A stretch of 48,150 nt of DNA from Planctomycetota bacterium (GTDB lineage Bacteria > Planctomycetota > Phycisphaerae > UBA1845 > Fen-1342): positions 1 through 48,150 of the forward strand of contig JACZRH010000002.1 of NCBI GenBank assembly GCA_022574815.1. Reading direction: 5' to 3'. This document shows positions 9,059-17,943 of the stretch, piece after piece. Numbering within the stretch: the first letter of the stretch is position 1; the number at the start of each line of letters is the position of its first letter. The notes under the pieces are model-generated. The model did no database searches. It was not told where the DNA came from and saw nothing but the letters and a program-made list of their open reading frames with translations. Both the position numbers and the translations under genes were made by a program.

Positions 9059-10291
9059 GTGAGCGGCACGGTCCGAGTTATCGTCCTCAACGCTGATGAA
9101 GACGCCGCGCCGGAGTTGCGCGCCCACCTTCTAAGCGTGAACGGAGTCAAGATCGTCGCGGAGATTGACGAGCCGAGCTTCCTCGCTCAAGCGCTCGATC
9201 AGTTTCCGGCCGAGGTCTTGCTGGTCCACCTGGACCCCAACCCGCCGGCGATGATGGACGTGGTGGCCCCGCTAATCGAGGCCCGCAAGGGGCGCTTCGC
9301 CAGCATTGCCATGACCGAGAGCCGCGACGCGGAGCTGGTCGTGCGCGCGATGCGGGCCGGGATGAAGGAGTTTCTGTGGAAACCTTTTCCGCCGGAACAG
9401 CTCAACGAGATCCTCATCCGCATCGGCAAGGAAGTGCCGGCCGGTTCCCGGCGCATGGGCCGGCTGATACCCATCATGGGCACCAGTGGCGGGGCCGGCG
9501 CGACGACGCTCGCGACCAACGTCGCGGTCGAGCTGGTGCAGCTCGAGGGGCACAACGGGGGGGCCGGCAAGCCCAAAGTCGTGCTCGTGGACCTCGATTT
9601 TCGGTTCGGTCAGGTCGCGATGCTGCTGGACGCGCAACCGACCTACACCATCGCCGAGTTGTGCGAATCGCCCGAGCAGCTCGAGACGCAGATGATCGAG
9701 CGGGCGGTCGTCAAGCTGGACTGCGGCCTGCACGTGCTGGCGCACCCGGCCGACTTCGAGCAGGCCGCTCGGATCACGGCGGCGCAGACGGCCGGAGTGC
9801 TCGCGGCGTTGCAGGAGCACTACGACTATGTGATCGTCGACGGACCGGTGCGGCTCGACCCGACGGCCCAGGCCGTCTTCGACATGACCGACATCTACGT
9901 GTTGGTTCTGCAACTGCTCGTTCCGGCCGTGCGAAACGCCGACCGCATCTTGCAGGAGATGGCCCGCAACGGATACAACCCCAAACGCATCCGGCTGGTT
10001 TGCAACCGGTACGGCCGCGAAGCGGGCTACCTCGCCGTCAACGACGTCGAGACGACGCTCGGGCGCAAGTTCGACTTTTGGATTCCGGACGATTGGAAGA
10101 CGAGTTGTTCGGCCGTGAACATGGGATCCCCGCTGATCGACTATGCGCCGAAAACGAAATTGCGACTGGCCTACAAAGAGTTCGCAAAGACGCTGATTGC
10201 GGACGCCGACGAAAGTGGCAACGGGGAACAGGAGGAAGCTCGTTCCGAAAAGAAGGGCCTGTTCTCCTTCTTCGCGGGGCAAAAGGCCTAG
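9059..10291 (+). CDS. cpaE: CpaE/TadZ-like pilus assembly ATPase
   Basis: 410 aa from GTG 9059, which is preceded by GGAGGA (12 bp); longer N-terminal extensions are Gly/Arg-rich and unlike the family. Residues 5-120 form a receiver-like domain without a proper phosphorylation site. A MinD/ParA-like ATPase domain follows. The deviant Walker A position reads GTSGGAGATTLATN, so both conserved lysines are missing; VLVDLDFRFGQ and YVIVDGPVRLDP are the later Walker-type motifs. CpaE/TadZ proteins localise Tad pilus machinery at the inner membrane. It is the first gene of the cpaE-cpaF-tadB-tadC run, and the position supports the call. Confidence 0.85.
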   Translation: MSGTVRVIVLNADEDAAPELRAHLLSVNGVKIVAEIDEPSFLAQALDQFPAEVLLVHLDPNPPAMMDVVAPLIEARKGRFASIAMTESRDAELVVRAMRAGMKEFLWKPFPPEQLNEILIRIGKEVPAGSRRMGRLIPIMGTSGGAGATTLATNVAVELVQLEGHNGGAGKPKVVLVDLDFRFGQVAMLLDAQPTYTIAELCESPEQLETQMIERAVVKLDCGLHVLAHPADFEQAARITAAQTAGVLAALQEHYDYVIVDGPVRLDPTAQAVFDMTDIYVLVLQLLVPAVRNADRILQEMARNGYNPKRIRLVCNRYGREAGYLAVNDVETTLGRKFDFWIPDDWKTSCSAVNMGSPLIDYAPKTKLRLAYKEFAKTLIADADESGNGEQEEARSEKKGLFSFFAGQKA

Positions 10292-10456
10292 GGCAGCCGG
10301 GTAGCATTCGAGCGCGCGGTTCGGCATAGGCGAGGGACTTTCGAAATGTGACGATGGAAGGACCGGGTTGAGTTCGAGACCGGCCAAGCGCGCGGGCGGG
10401 CAGCGCGAAGATCAAACGGAGTGATTTCCGAACATCGTCTGGGGATCGGACCAGTT

Positions 10457-11992
10457 ATGGGGCTGTTCACTAAGAAAACGGAATCCATGGGCGGGACGAA
10501 CACCGCGAACCCGCCGGCGACTACGCCGCCGCCGGCTCAGTCGCCGCCGTTCCCGCGCGAGAAAGAGCCGCCCGCGCCGCGCCCCGCGACGCCGGACCCC
10601 GCGGCGAAGCCGGCCGCCTCCGTGGAGCCGCTCAAGCCCTCGGAGAGGCGCCAAGCTCCAGACCGTCGCAAGAACACCAAGTCGGGCCGCAACCGCCCGG
10701 AAGACGAGCGGACCCGCAAGTTTCACGAGCTCAAGGCGATCATCCACCGTAAGCTGGTCGAACAGCTCGATATGTCCAAACTGTCGCGCGACGCCAGCGA
10801 AGAGATGCGCGAACAGGTGCACGGGGCGGTCGTCGCGTTGTGCGAGGAAGAAAACCCGCTGCTCAACTACAGCGAGCGCCAGCGGCTGGCCAAGGAGATC
10901 CTGGACGAGACCTTCGGGCTCGGCCCGCTCGAATCGCTGCTCGCCGACGAAAACATCTCGGATATCCTGATCAACGGGCCGCACCAGGTCTACATCGAGC
11001 GCGGCGGGAAGCTCGAGCTCACCGACGTCAAGTTCAAGGACGACGCCCACCTGCTGCACGTGATCGACAAGATCGTCTCCCCGCTCGGGCGCCGTTGCGA
11101 CGAGGTGTCGCCGATGGTCGACGCGCGGCTCAAGGACGGCAGCCGCGTCAACGCCATCATTCCCCCGCTGGCGCTCGACGGCCCCACCATGTCGATACGG
11201 CGTTTCGGGGCCGACCCCATCAACTGGGACGATTACATCAGATTTCGCACTTGCGCCCCGGAGATGGTCGAGTTCCTGAAGGCGTGCGTCATCGCCGGTC
11301 TGAACATCCTGATCGTCGGCGGGACCGGCTCGGGAAAGACCACCCTGCTGAACAACCTCTCCGCGTTCATCCCCGAGGGCGAACGCATCGTGACGATCGA
11401 GGACGCGGCCGAGCTGCAGCTCCGCCAGCCGCACGTCGTTCGGCTCGAGACCCGCCCGCCCAATATCGAAGGGAAAGGGCGCATTTCGATTCGCGACCTG
11501 TTGATCAACGCGTTGCGCATGCGCCCCGACCGGATCGTGGTCGGTGAGTGCCGCGGCGGCGAAACGCTCGACATGCTCCAGGCCATGAACACCGGCCACG
11601 AAGGCTCCATGACCACCATCCATGCCAACACCACTCGCGATGCCGTCCAACGCGTCGAAACCATGGTGATGATGTCCGGCTTCGAGCTGCCCGTGAAGGC
11701 GATCCGCCAGCAGTTCGCTTCGGCGATCAACCTGATCGTGCAGGCCGCGCGGCTGACCGGCGGTCCGCGCAAGATCACGAACATCACCGAGGTGCAGGGC
11801 ATGGAGGGGGAGGTCATCACCATGCAGGACATCTTCAAGTACGAGCAGGACGGTGTGAACGCCGAGGGCAAGTCGTACGGCCGGATCGTCTCGACCGGCG
11901 TTCGCCCGGGGTTCGTGGACCGTCTCAAATCGTCCGGTTGCTTTGTCGATCCGGACTGGTTTATTCCCCGGGACCTTGTTGTGGACGAGTGA
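10457..11992 (+). CDS. cpaF: CpaF/TadA secretion ATPase of the Tad pilus
   Basis: 511 aa from ATG 10457 (MGLFTKK); GTG 10421 would add 12 residues. A Pro-rich disordered N-terminus (about 15-75) precedes the helical domain (FHELKAIIHRKLVEQ) and the GspE-type ATPase. Walker A is VGGTGSGKTTLLNN, Walker B is RIVVGECRGGE, and the His-box region reads GSMTTIHANTTRDAVQR. It is the hexameric motor that drives Flp pilin polymerisation. It lies 165 bp after cpaE and 4 bp before tadB. Pilin, secretin and CpaB genes are not in the window. Confidence 0.93.
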   Translation: MGLFTKKTESMGGTNTANPPATTPPPAQSPPFPREKEPPAPRPATPDPAAKPAASVEPLKPSERRQAPDRRKNTKSGRNRPEDERTRKFHELKAIIHRKLVEQLDMSKLSRDASEEMREQVHGAVVALCEEENPLLNYSERQRLAKEILDETFGLGPLESLLADENISDILINGPHQVYIERGGKLELTDVKFKDDAHLLHVIDKIVSPLGRRCDEVSPMVDARLKDGSRVNAIIPPLALDGPTMSIRRFGADPINWDDYIRFRTCAPEMVEFLKACVIAGLNILIVGGTGSGKTTLLNNLSAFIPEGERIVTIEDAAELQLRQPHVVRLETRPPNIEGKGRISIRDLLINALRMRPDRIVVGECRGGETLDMLQAMNTGHEGSMTTIHANTTRDAVQRVETMVMMSGFELPVKAIRQQFASAINLIVQAARLTGGPRKITNITEVQGMEGEVITMQDIFKYEQDGVNAEGKSYGRIVSTGVRPGFVDRLKSSGCFVDPDWFIPRDLVVDE

Positions 11993-11996
11993 AGCG

Positions 11997-13016
11997 ATGG
12001 ATACCGTAATTCTGGCCGCGTCCATGATCGACCTGCTCAAGAGCGGGATGGTGGTCATGTTGCCCTTGGCGGGGTCGATGATGCTCGCCTACGGCGCCTA
12101 CCAGGTCGTCGTCGACCTGCGTTCGAGCAACCGCAAACGCGTCATCGATCGGCTCAAGGGCGGCACAAAGAGTTCTTCCACCCAGCGCAGCGACGCGTTC
12201 GACTTCGAGGACTTCCGCCGCCAGAGCGGCGAGGCCAGCGGGCTGTTGGCCAAGAGCATCGCCAAGCTCAAGTTCACCACCAGTTTTCAGCGCGTGCTCG
12301 AACAGGCCAACGTCAACATGTCCGCGCCGCAGATCCTCGTCAATCTGTCCATCGCGGCGGCGCTCGTGACCGGGGCGCTGATGCTCTTTCGCGTGCCGAT
12401 CCTCGCGTCGGCCGGCCTGGGCGCCGCCATCTTCGTTCTGCCGATCCTCTACCTTTACAAGCGTCGCAAGAAGCGGCTGAACAAACTCGTCGAACAGCTC
12501 CCCGACGTGTTCGAACTGCTCAGCCAAGCCCTACGGGCCGGCCACTCGCTCGCCAGCGCCATGCAGCTGATCGCCAAGGAGGTCCCCGAGCCGGCCGGTC
12601 CCGAGTTCGGTCGGGTCTTCCACGAGCAGAACCTCGGGCTGAAGATCGAAGACGCCCTGACCAACATGGCCAACCGCGTCGACATGCTCGATGTCCGCTT
12701 CTTCGTCACGGCGGTATTGATCCAACGGCAGACCGGCGGCGACCTTGCCGAAGTGCTCGGAAAGATAGGCAGCGTCATCCGCGACCGCATCAAGCTCTTC
12801 GGCACCGTGCGAGCCCTCACTGCGGAAGGCCGGCTTTCCGGCTACGTCCTACTCGCTCTGCCGCCGCTCGTATTCGTGGTCATGCTCCAGGTCAACCGCG
12901 AGTACGCGGAGATGCTCCTCTACACCGAAGTCGGCCGGATGATGCTGACCGTCGCGATCGTTATGCAGCTCATGGGCTGGGCGATGATCAAGAAAATCGT
13001 CAACATCAAGGTATAG
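11997..13016 (+). CDS. tadB: TadB-like inner-membrane platform protein
   Basis: 340 aa counting from ATG 11997, which lies 4 bp after cpaF; the frame extends further upstream, but only through cpaF. One N-terminal helix (about 14-35), two central helices around 115-155, a T2SSF domain beginning LNKLVEQLPDVFELLSQ with LRAGHSLASAM, and two C-terminal membrane helices (LALPPLVFVVML and the final segment). TadB pairs with TadC to form the inner-membrane platform on which CpaF acts. QTGGDLAEVL is the conserved second-half motif. Confidence 0.92.
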   Translation: MDTVILAASMIDLLKSGMVVMLPLAGSMMLAYGAYQVVVDLRSSNRKRVIDRLKGGTKSSSTQRSDAFDFEDFRRQSGEASGLLAKSIAKLKFTTSFQRVLEQANVNMSAPQILVNLSIAAALVTGALMLFRVPILASAGLGAAIFVLPILYLYKRRKKRLNKLVEQLPDVFELLSQALRAGHSLASAMQLIAKEVPEPAGPEFGRVFHEQNLGLKIEDALTNMANRVDMLDVRFFVTAVLIQRQTGGDLAEVLGKIGSVIRDRIKLFGTVRALTAEGRLSGYVLLALPPLVFVVMLQVNREYAEMLLYTEVGRMMLTVAIVMQLMGWAMIKKIVNIKV

Positions 13017-13028
13017 GAGGGCCGCTTC

Positions 13029-13973
13029 ATGGACATGATGATCCTGGGCATCCTGGGCGTCCTGGGCGTGGTCTTGGTCTGCTACAGCGTGATGCCCAAG
13101 AAGAACGACCAGCGCGACGCCGTCAAACGCCGTCTGGCGGGCGGCAGAGGCACCGACGAAATCGCGGAAATCACCAAGCAGGCCCGGGCCTCGGCGACGG
13201 AAGAGTTCGTCTCCAAGGCCACGCCCATGCTCACCAGGCTGATCATGCCGACCTCCGATGAGGAGCGCACCAACCTGCGCGCCAAGCTGGCATCGGCCGG
13301 CTTCCGCCACCCGCAGGGCCAAACGCTCTTTCTCGCCAGCCAGACGATGCTCGGCTCGATCGGCTTGGCGCTCGGGCTGTTCGCCGGTTTCTCGCTCGAT
13401 CAGGACCTGGCCAAGCTCGGTGGAATCAGCGCTCTGAGCGCCGCGATCGGGTTCCTGCTGCCCAAGGGTTGGCTGGCGCTGGCGATCAAAGGGCGCAAGG
13501 AGAAACTCCGCTACGCCCTGCCCGACACCCTGGACTTGCTCGTCGTCTCGGTCGAGTCCGGCTTGGCACTCGACGCCGCCCTGAAGCGCGTCGGCGACGA
13601 GATGATGCCGGTCCACCCCGAGCTGTCCGAGGAGCTGCGCATCGCCACGATGGAGTCGCAGATGGGCATCCCGCGCGCCGAGGCGTTGCAGAACATGGCT
13701 GATCGCACCGCGCTCGCGGAGCTGCGCAGCCTCGTCTCGATGATCATCCAAGCCGAGAAATTCGGCACCAGTGTCGCCTCCGCGCTGCGGAACCAAGCCG
13801 AGTCCCTGCGTGTCAAACGCCACCAGCAGGCCGAGGAACGCGCCCAGAAAACCGCCGTCAAGCTCATGATCCCACTCGTGCTCTTCATCTTTCCGGCGAT
13901 GGGCGTCGTGCTCGCCGGCCCGGCGGCGCTAAAGATGCTCGAAGCACTCAAGAACAACCCGACTTTGAATTAG
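13029..13973 (+). CDS. tadC: TadC-like inner-membrane platform protein
   Basis: 314 aa with an AGGAGG ribosome-binding site just after the tadB stop. An N-terminal membrane helix (MILGILGVLGVVLVCY), a soluble segment, two central helices (about 100-150), a T2SSF domain (LRYALPDTLDLLVVSVESG, then QAEKFGTSVASALR) and a final hydrophobic segment (LMIPLVLFIFPAMGVVL). It is the paralogous partner of TadB in Tad/Flp systems. The gene ends this run; the next gene is 370 bp away and unrelated to pilus assembly as far as can be seen. Confidence 0.92.
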   Translation: MDMMILGILGVLGVVLVCYSVMPKKNDQRDAVKRRLAGGRGTDEIAEITKQARASATEEFVSKATPMLTRLIMPTSDEERTNLRAKLASAGFRHPQGQTLFLASQTMLGSIGLALGLFAGFSLDQDLAKLGGISALSAAIGFLLPKGWLALAIKGRKEKLRYALPDTLDLLVVSVESGLALDAALKRVGDEMMPVHPELSEELRIATMESQMGIPRAEALQNMADRTALAELRSLVSMIIQAEKFGTSVASALRNQAESLRVKRHQQAEERAQKTAVKLMIPLVLFIFPAMGVVLAGPAALKMLEALKNNPTLN

Positions 13974-14344
13974 GTTAGGGCGTGTGCCGCAGGTTGGCGG
14001 GGAACCGAGTATGCACAAGCGATAAAGAGGTCGTTTGAACCAGCTTCCGCAGGCCTTGTCCGATAGCTGGAAGCGTACGGCCCGTGGGGCTGGAATGCCC
14101 GCGATCGAAATCCGTCGCCAACGCGTTCGACGGTTTCCGACCAATGCGTCGCGGCGGGCGCTTGATGTGCGGGCACGTTGGTCGATACTATTCGACGCGG
14201 GATCCCGTCAGGCCGGGCACGCTCGGGCGAGCGTGGCCGCGCCGTGGTCGGCTCCGGACAAGAGACCCGCGTGTGGGCCGGCGGGCTTGCTGCAACGGTC
14301 TGAAACCCAGGTTGCAACGATGCCGAAAGGTTGGGAAGTATACC
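13974..14344 (+). other. intergenic region between tadC and the DUF1573 gene
   Basis: 370 bp with no credible coding signal. It holds the promoter-like pair at 14162-14191, and TTGCAACG at 14309-14316 just ahead of the gene. No terminator hairpin with a T tract was found. Confidence 0.4.
14162..14191 (+). promoter_or_regulatory. weak sigma70-type promoter candidate
   Basis: TTGATG (14162-14167) and TACTAT (14186-14191), spaced by 18 bp, each match 4 of 6 consensus positions. They lie 154 bp upstream of the DUF1573 start. Confidence 0.3.
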
Positions 14345-15502
14345 ATGAACAGCGCTTGGCAAATCAACCGGGGGTTTCTCGTGGTTTTCCTGATCGGCGT
14401 TGCGGGCGTGATGCCCTCTCGCGCCGGCGAGCCGGCACCCGGTCGTGACATTCTCGAGCAGCCCCGCATCGAACTGTCCGAAGAACGATGGGACTTGGGC
14501 GAGCTCTGGTTCGGCGATCCGGCGTCTCGTACGGTCCGCGTTACGAACAAAGGCGACGTTGAGCTCAAGATTTCGCAGATCCTTCCCGGCTGTGGCTGCG
14601 TGTTTGCCCGGATGGGCAAGACGACGCTCGCCGCCGGTGAGTCCACCGACCTGACGATTCAATTCGATTCGCGCAAGAAACAGGGACCGATCGTGGTCAA
14701 CGTGCGCATCGACAGCAACGATCCCCAACAGCCCTATATGGTGTTTCCCATCACCGGATTCGTGCGGAAGCTGATCACACTGACCCCGCCGCCCCCGGTG
14801 CTCTTGCGGGCCTCCGACCCGACTGCCGTGCTGACCCAGGTGGTTCGCATCGAGGACGTCTACAGCAAACCGATGAAGCTGGAGCGGATCGCGGCGCAGA
14901 ACGAGAAATTCGACGTCTCCGTCAAGGAAATCGAACCGGGTCGCGTGTACGATGTGACCTTCAAGAACAAGCTGCCCACGACCCAGCGGACCACAAGCGC
15001 AAGGGTTTCATTCTCGACCGGGCTCGACCGGCAGCCCACGCTCACGATCCAGGTGAAACATATATTCCAACCGTCTGTTACGCTATCGCGTCCGGTGATT
15101 TATGTCCCCAAGACCTCGAGCGCGCCCAGCCAGCAAATTGCGCAGCTCCGCTTCTACGGCGACGGGGACTACAATATCACGGAAATCCGCTGCTCCAGCG
15201 AAAAGATTCGGGTCGAGTTCAACGAGCCGCTGCGGCGGGCAGCGACTCGCGCACCGATCGCCCCGCGGTCCGTGCAGCCGGTCACGATCCGCTTGCCGTC
15301 GGGCGCGGAGATGCCTGAAGAAGACGTTACGATCGAGTTTCACACGAACGACCCGAAGATCGCAGTGCTCAGAATGATCGTGACGACCGACCTGAAACGC
15401 TATCGCAGGATCCAGAATCTTTCCCAACGCCGCGGAATCGCGCGCCCGCCTCAATCGCCCGTGCGCAGAATCCCGATTCAGCCCAAGAACAAGAAACCCT
15501 GA
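14345..15502 (+). CDS. exported DUF1573-family protein
   Basis: 385 aa from ATG 14345, which gives a signal peptide (about 1-27, ending PSRAGE). Residues 35-135 form a DUF1573 (ASPM/SPD-2/Hydin-like Ig fold) domain: ERWDLGELWFGDPASRTV, VTNKGDVELKI, then the hallmark PGCGCV, and a second strand block IDSNDPQQPYMVFPITG. A second, less conserved Ig-fold copy ends with VTIEFHTNDPKIAVLRM. The tail is basic and proline-rich. This family is greatly expanded in planctomycetes, periplasmic or surface located, and has no established biochemical role. The preceding genes encode Tad components, but a functional link is not shown. Confidence 0.85.
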   Translation: MNSAWQINRGFLVVFLIGVAGVMPSRAGEPAPGRDILEQPRIELSEERWDLGELWFGDPASRTVRVTNKGDVELKISQILPGCGCVFARMGKTTLAAGESTDLTIQFDSRKKQGPIVVNVRIDSNDPQQPYMVFPITGFVRKLITLTPPPPVLLRASDPTAVLTQVVRIEDVYSKPMKLERIAAQNEKFDVSVKEIEPGRVYDVTFKNKLPTTQRTTSARVSFSTGLDRQPTLTIQVKHIFQPSVTLSRPVIYVPKTSSAPSQQIAQLRFYGDGDYNITEIRCSSEKIRVEFNEPLRRAATRAPIAPRSVQPVTIRLPSGAEMPEEDVTIEFHTNDPKIAVLRMIVTTDLKRYRRIQNLSQRRGIARPPQSPVRRIPIQPKNKKP

Positions 15503-15662
15503 GCCGGCACCGGGCCGTCGGGAACCTTTCGATCTTCGGCCGGCGCAGCTCGGCGCCGGAAGGGGGCCGGCCGATGGAAGCCGCTCCTCAAATGGCCGGA
15601 ACGCAAACGCCCGATGTGGACTTTGCCACGAGCGATCTGCCTCGGTGGATCACGTCGAGCTG
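15503..15662. other. convergent intergenic spacer with a hairpin
   Basis: Between two genes that converge. CCGGCGC (15540-15546) and GCGCCGG (15553-15559) form a perfect 7-bp stem with a 6-nt loop. There is no T tract on either strand, so a terminator role is only possible. Confidence 0.3.
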
Positions 15663-16844
15663 TCAGTGCAATTTGGTCCGCAGCACGACGTACCACAACG
15701 CTGTCAGATAGGCCGTGAGAAACACCCGGCCGCGGAAGCGCGCCCCGAGCAGCAGCAAGACGCTGAGGACGTAGAATTCCGTCAGCGCCCTCAGGAAGGC
15801 CCAGTCCTCGATCCAGATCCACCCGCTCAGCAAACTCGCGAGCCCGGCGTATAGCAGCCAGCCGACCTTGATCTCGCGCGCCGCCGAGCTACTGCGGAAA
15901 GCGACCACGACCAAGACCGTGAGCACGGACAGGAAGAACACTTCGCCGAGCCACAGTTCGCCGATTCCGCCGGGAGCCGGAAGGAGAGCTCGCAGGAAAC
16001 CGGTCAGCCCGGCCAGCGGAGGGCCCAGGTTGCCCGCTCCCGAAAAGACGCCGGCCCGGCCCCAGCGCTGGTGCAGGAACGCCTGCCAGCATAGAAAGAC
16101 CAGACTCGGAAGCGCGATCACGTACCAGCGCAGCCCGGCCCGGTCGCGATTCGATCCGCGCGGCCGGACGAACGTGAACGCCAACGCCGCGATGAGACCC
16201 ACGGACGTCTCGCGTGCGAGCACCGCCAGGGTCAGCACAAGGGCTGCGACGATGGACTTCTTGCGTTGCAGCGCCAGCACGCCCGACAACAGAAAGAACG
16301 TCGCGACGATCTCCACCGTATCGCGAGCCAGACTCAACACGAATCCCGGATACAGGGGGAGCATCAGCCCGATCAGCGCGTGCTTGCCGCACGCTTTGGA
16401 CAAGGCACCGGCCACCCATCCAATTCCAATCAGGGCCGCCAGATTCACGAGGATCATCGCCGCCGGCACGGATTCAGCCCGCCCGAGCGACAGCGTCCAC
16501 ACCAGTAGCGGATAGAGGATTCGCTGTTGGCGATAGGGTGGGTTGTCCAGCCGGATGCCGAACGCGGTGGGCTCGGCCGAAAACGGATCGAGCGCCAGGC
16601 GATAGTAGAATTGCCCGTCGTGCCCCGCTGAGTCGATTCCGACCGGCAGGTTGCTCGGGACCCGCGCGGGATCGCAGAACTCGTCTCCCGCGAACACGAA
16701 CCGCGCCGGGTCGGACGCCAGGTTCCCCGGTCGCGCCGCGAGATAAGCCGCGTACGCAACCGCCACGATCAGCGCCACGACGCCCGGCGTGTTCAGCCGC
16801 CGAACGAACGACCGCCAGCGGGTGAGAGCCGTCGGCTCGCGCAT
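15663..16844 (-). CDS. polytopic membrane protein, GT-C glycosyltransferase-like
   Basis: 393 aa with about ten hydrophobic segments. The first large periplasmic loop contains GHDGQFYYRLALDPF followed by YRQQRILYPLLVW. An acidic/aromatic loop of this type after the first helix is typical of GT-C enzymes that use polyprenyl-phosphate sugars, and a similar DGQHYRS...FFPLYPL layout occurs in the PIG-V-like protein at 31101-32507. A sugar transferase role is inferred from architecture; donor and acceptor are unknown. The gene lies 6 bp after the flavin reductase gene and is the last of the dapL-folK run. Confidence 0.6.
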   Translation of the reverse strand: MREPTALTRWRSFVRRLNTPGVVALIVAVAYAAYLAARPGNLASDPARFVFAGDEFCDPARVPSNLPVGIDSAGHDGQFYYRLALDPFSAEPTAFGIRLDNPPYRQQRILYPLLVWTLSLGRAESVPAAMILVNLAALIGIGWVAGALSKACGKHALIGLMLPLYPGFVLSLARDTVEIVATFFLLSGVLALQRKKSIVAALVLTLAVLARETSVGLIAALAFTFVRPRGSNRDRAGLRWYVIALPSLVFLCWQAFLHQRWGRAGVFSGAGNLGPPLAGLTGFLRALLPAPGGIGELWLGEVFFLSVLTVLVVVAFRSSSAAREIKVGWLLYAGLASLLSGWIWIEDWAFLRALTEFYVLSVLLLLGARFRGRVFLTAYLTALWYVVLRTKLH

Positions 16845-16850
16845 GGTCGG

Positions 16851-17471
16851 CTAACCCGGCTTCGGGATGTGCATTGCGTACGGCTCGGTCACCGTGCAAT
16901 AGCCCGAGCCGCCCAGCCGTCCCACCGTGCGCAGCTTGCGGGCATCGACCTGCCCGTCCTCGTCCAGGATCCAATCCGCGATGTGCAACGCAACGATGTC
17001 GCCGAACACCGCGCTGCCGGCGCCCGGCTGCTCACCAAACGAAACGACCTGGCGCAGCGTACACTCCATGTTCACCGGCGACTCGCGCACCAGCGGCGGG
17101 CGCACGCGCGTTGCCGTGACCGGCGTCAGACCGCTGAACTCGAACTCGCTCCGGCCGTGCGGCAGGTTGGCGGCGCAACGCACCATAGGCTCGGCGATGG
17201 CCTCGGTCACTGTGGCGATCACGAACTCGCCGGTCGCTTTGACGTTGACCAGGGTGTCCTTCTTCGTCGCGTCGCGCGTGAGCCCGGGGCAGAACATGAC
17301 GATCGGCGGATGGGCCGAGACCATGTTGTAGAAGCTGAACGGCGCCAGGTTCGTCAGGCCTTGCTGCGATGTTGTCGAAACCAATGCGATCGGCCTCGGA
17401 TTGACGAAGCCGATGCAGAGGCGATAAATCTCGCGCCAGTCCTGGTCGCCTTCGGCAACATCAATGTACAT
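16851..17471 (-). CDS. flavin reductase-like FMN-binding protein
   Basis: 206 aa from ATG 17471 (MYIDVAEGDQDW), preceded by a GGGGGA purine box 7 bp away; another ATG at 17489 would add six residues. FMN-binding split-barrel fold: FVNPRPIALVSTTSQQG, TNLAPFSFYNMVSAHPP, IVMFCPG and the DTLVNVKATGEFVI block. Members bind FMN and either reduce flavins with NAD(P)H or act in uncharacterised oxidoreductions. The start overlaps the folK stop by 11 bp, suggesting co-translation. The physiological partner is not evident. Confidence 0.85.
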   Translation of the reverse strand: MYIDVAEGDQDWREIYRLCIGFVNPRPIALVSTTSQQGLTNLAPFSFYNMVSAHPPIVMFCPGLTRDATKKDTLVNVKATGEFVIATVTEAIAEPMVRCAANLPHGRSEFEFSGLTPVTATRVRPPLVRESPVNMECTLRQVVSFGEQPGAGSAVFGDIVALHIADWILDEDGQVDARKLRTVGRLGGSGYCTVTEPYAMHIPKPG

Positions 17472-17943
17472 CGCGCGGTCCCCCGGCATCGGCCGCCTTC
17501 GCCGCCCGTGGGAATTCCGGGCTGGCTCGGCCGGCGAGAACCTCGGCGAGCGGCTCGGTCACGAACGCCCGCTGCCACATCCGCGGGTGCGGCACCTTCA
17601 GGTCCGGCTCGTCGATCGATTGATCGCGATAAAGGAGCAGGTCGAGGTCGAGCGGCCGCGGGCCGTTCGGCACGCGTCGCTCGCGCCCGTGACGCGCCTC
17701 GATTTGCAGCATCCGCTCGAGCAACGCCCGCGCCGGCAGATCCGTGTCGATTTCGGCGACCGCGTTCAGGTACCGGCCTTGTCCCGCCGGACCGCCCACC
17801 GGCTCCGTTTCGTGCAGGGACGATTGGCGGACGACGCGAACATCGCCACGGCTGGCCAGTTCCGTCAAAGCCGTGCGGATATGAAAGTCTCGATCCCCCT
17901 GATTCGACCCCAGGCCAATGAAGATACTTCCGCCGCCTACCAC
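17461..17943 (-). CDS. folK: 2-amino-4-hydroxy-6-hydroxymethyldihydropteridine pyrophosphokinase
   Basis: 160 aa. FolK transfers pyrophosphate from ATP to 6-hydroxymethyl-7,8-dihydropterin in cytosolic folate synthesis. The family landmarks are visible: IGLGSNQGDR at the start, SLHETEPVGGPAGQGRYLNA, the signature GPRPLDLDLLLY with the Mg-binding acidic residues, and VPHPRMWQRAFVTEPLAEV. It starts with GTG 17943, overlapping the dapL stop by 7 bp. No folB or folP is in the window; a PTPS-family gene at 24518-24889 may supply the substrate. Confidence 0.95.
   Translation of the reverse strand: MVGGGSIFIGLGSNQGDRDFHIRTALTELASRGDVRVVRQSSLHETEPVGGPAGQGRYLNAVAEIDTDLPARALLERMLQIEARHGRERRVPNGPRPLDLDLLLYRDQSIDEPDLKVPHPRMWQRAFVTEPLAEVLAGRASPEFPRAAKAADAGGPRDVH

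Noticed and set aside
8772-9062. 96-codon plus-strand open frame before cpaE
   Set aside because: No ribosome-binding site or domain; composition similar to random high-GC sequence.
10412-12058. 548-codon minus-strand open frame opposite cpaF
   Set aside because: His/Asp/Arg-rich, no motifs; cpaF with Walker A and B is on the other strand.
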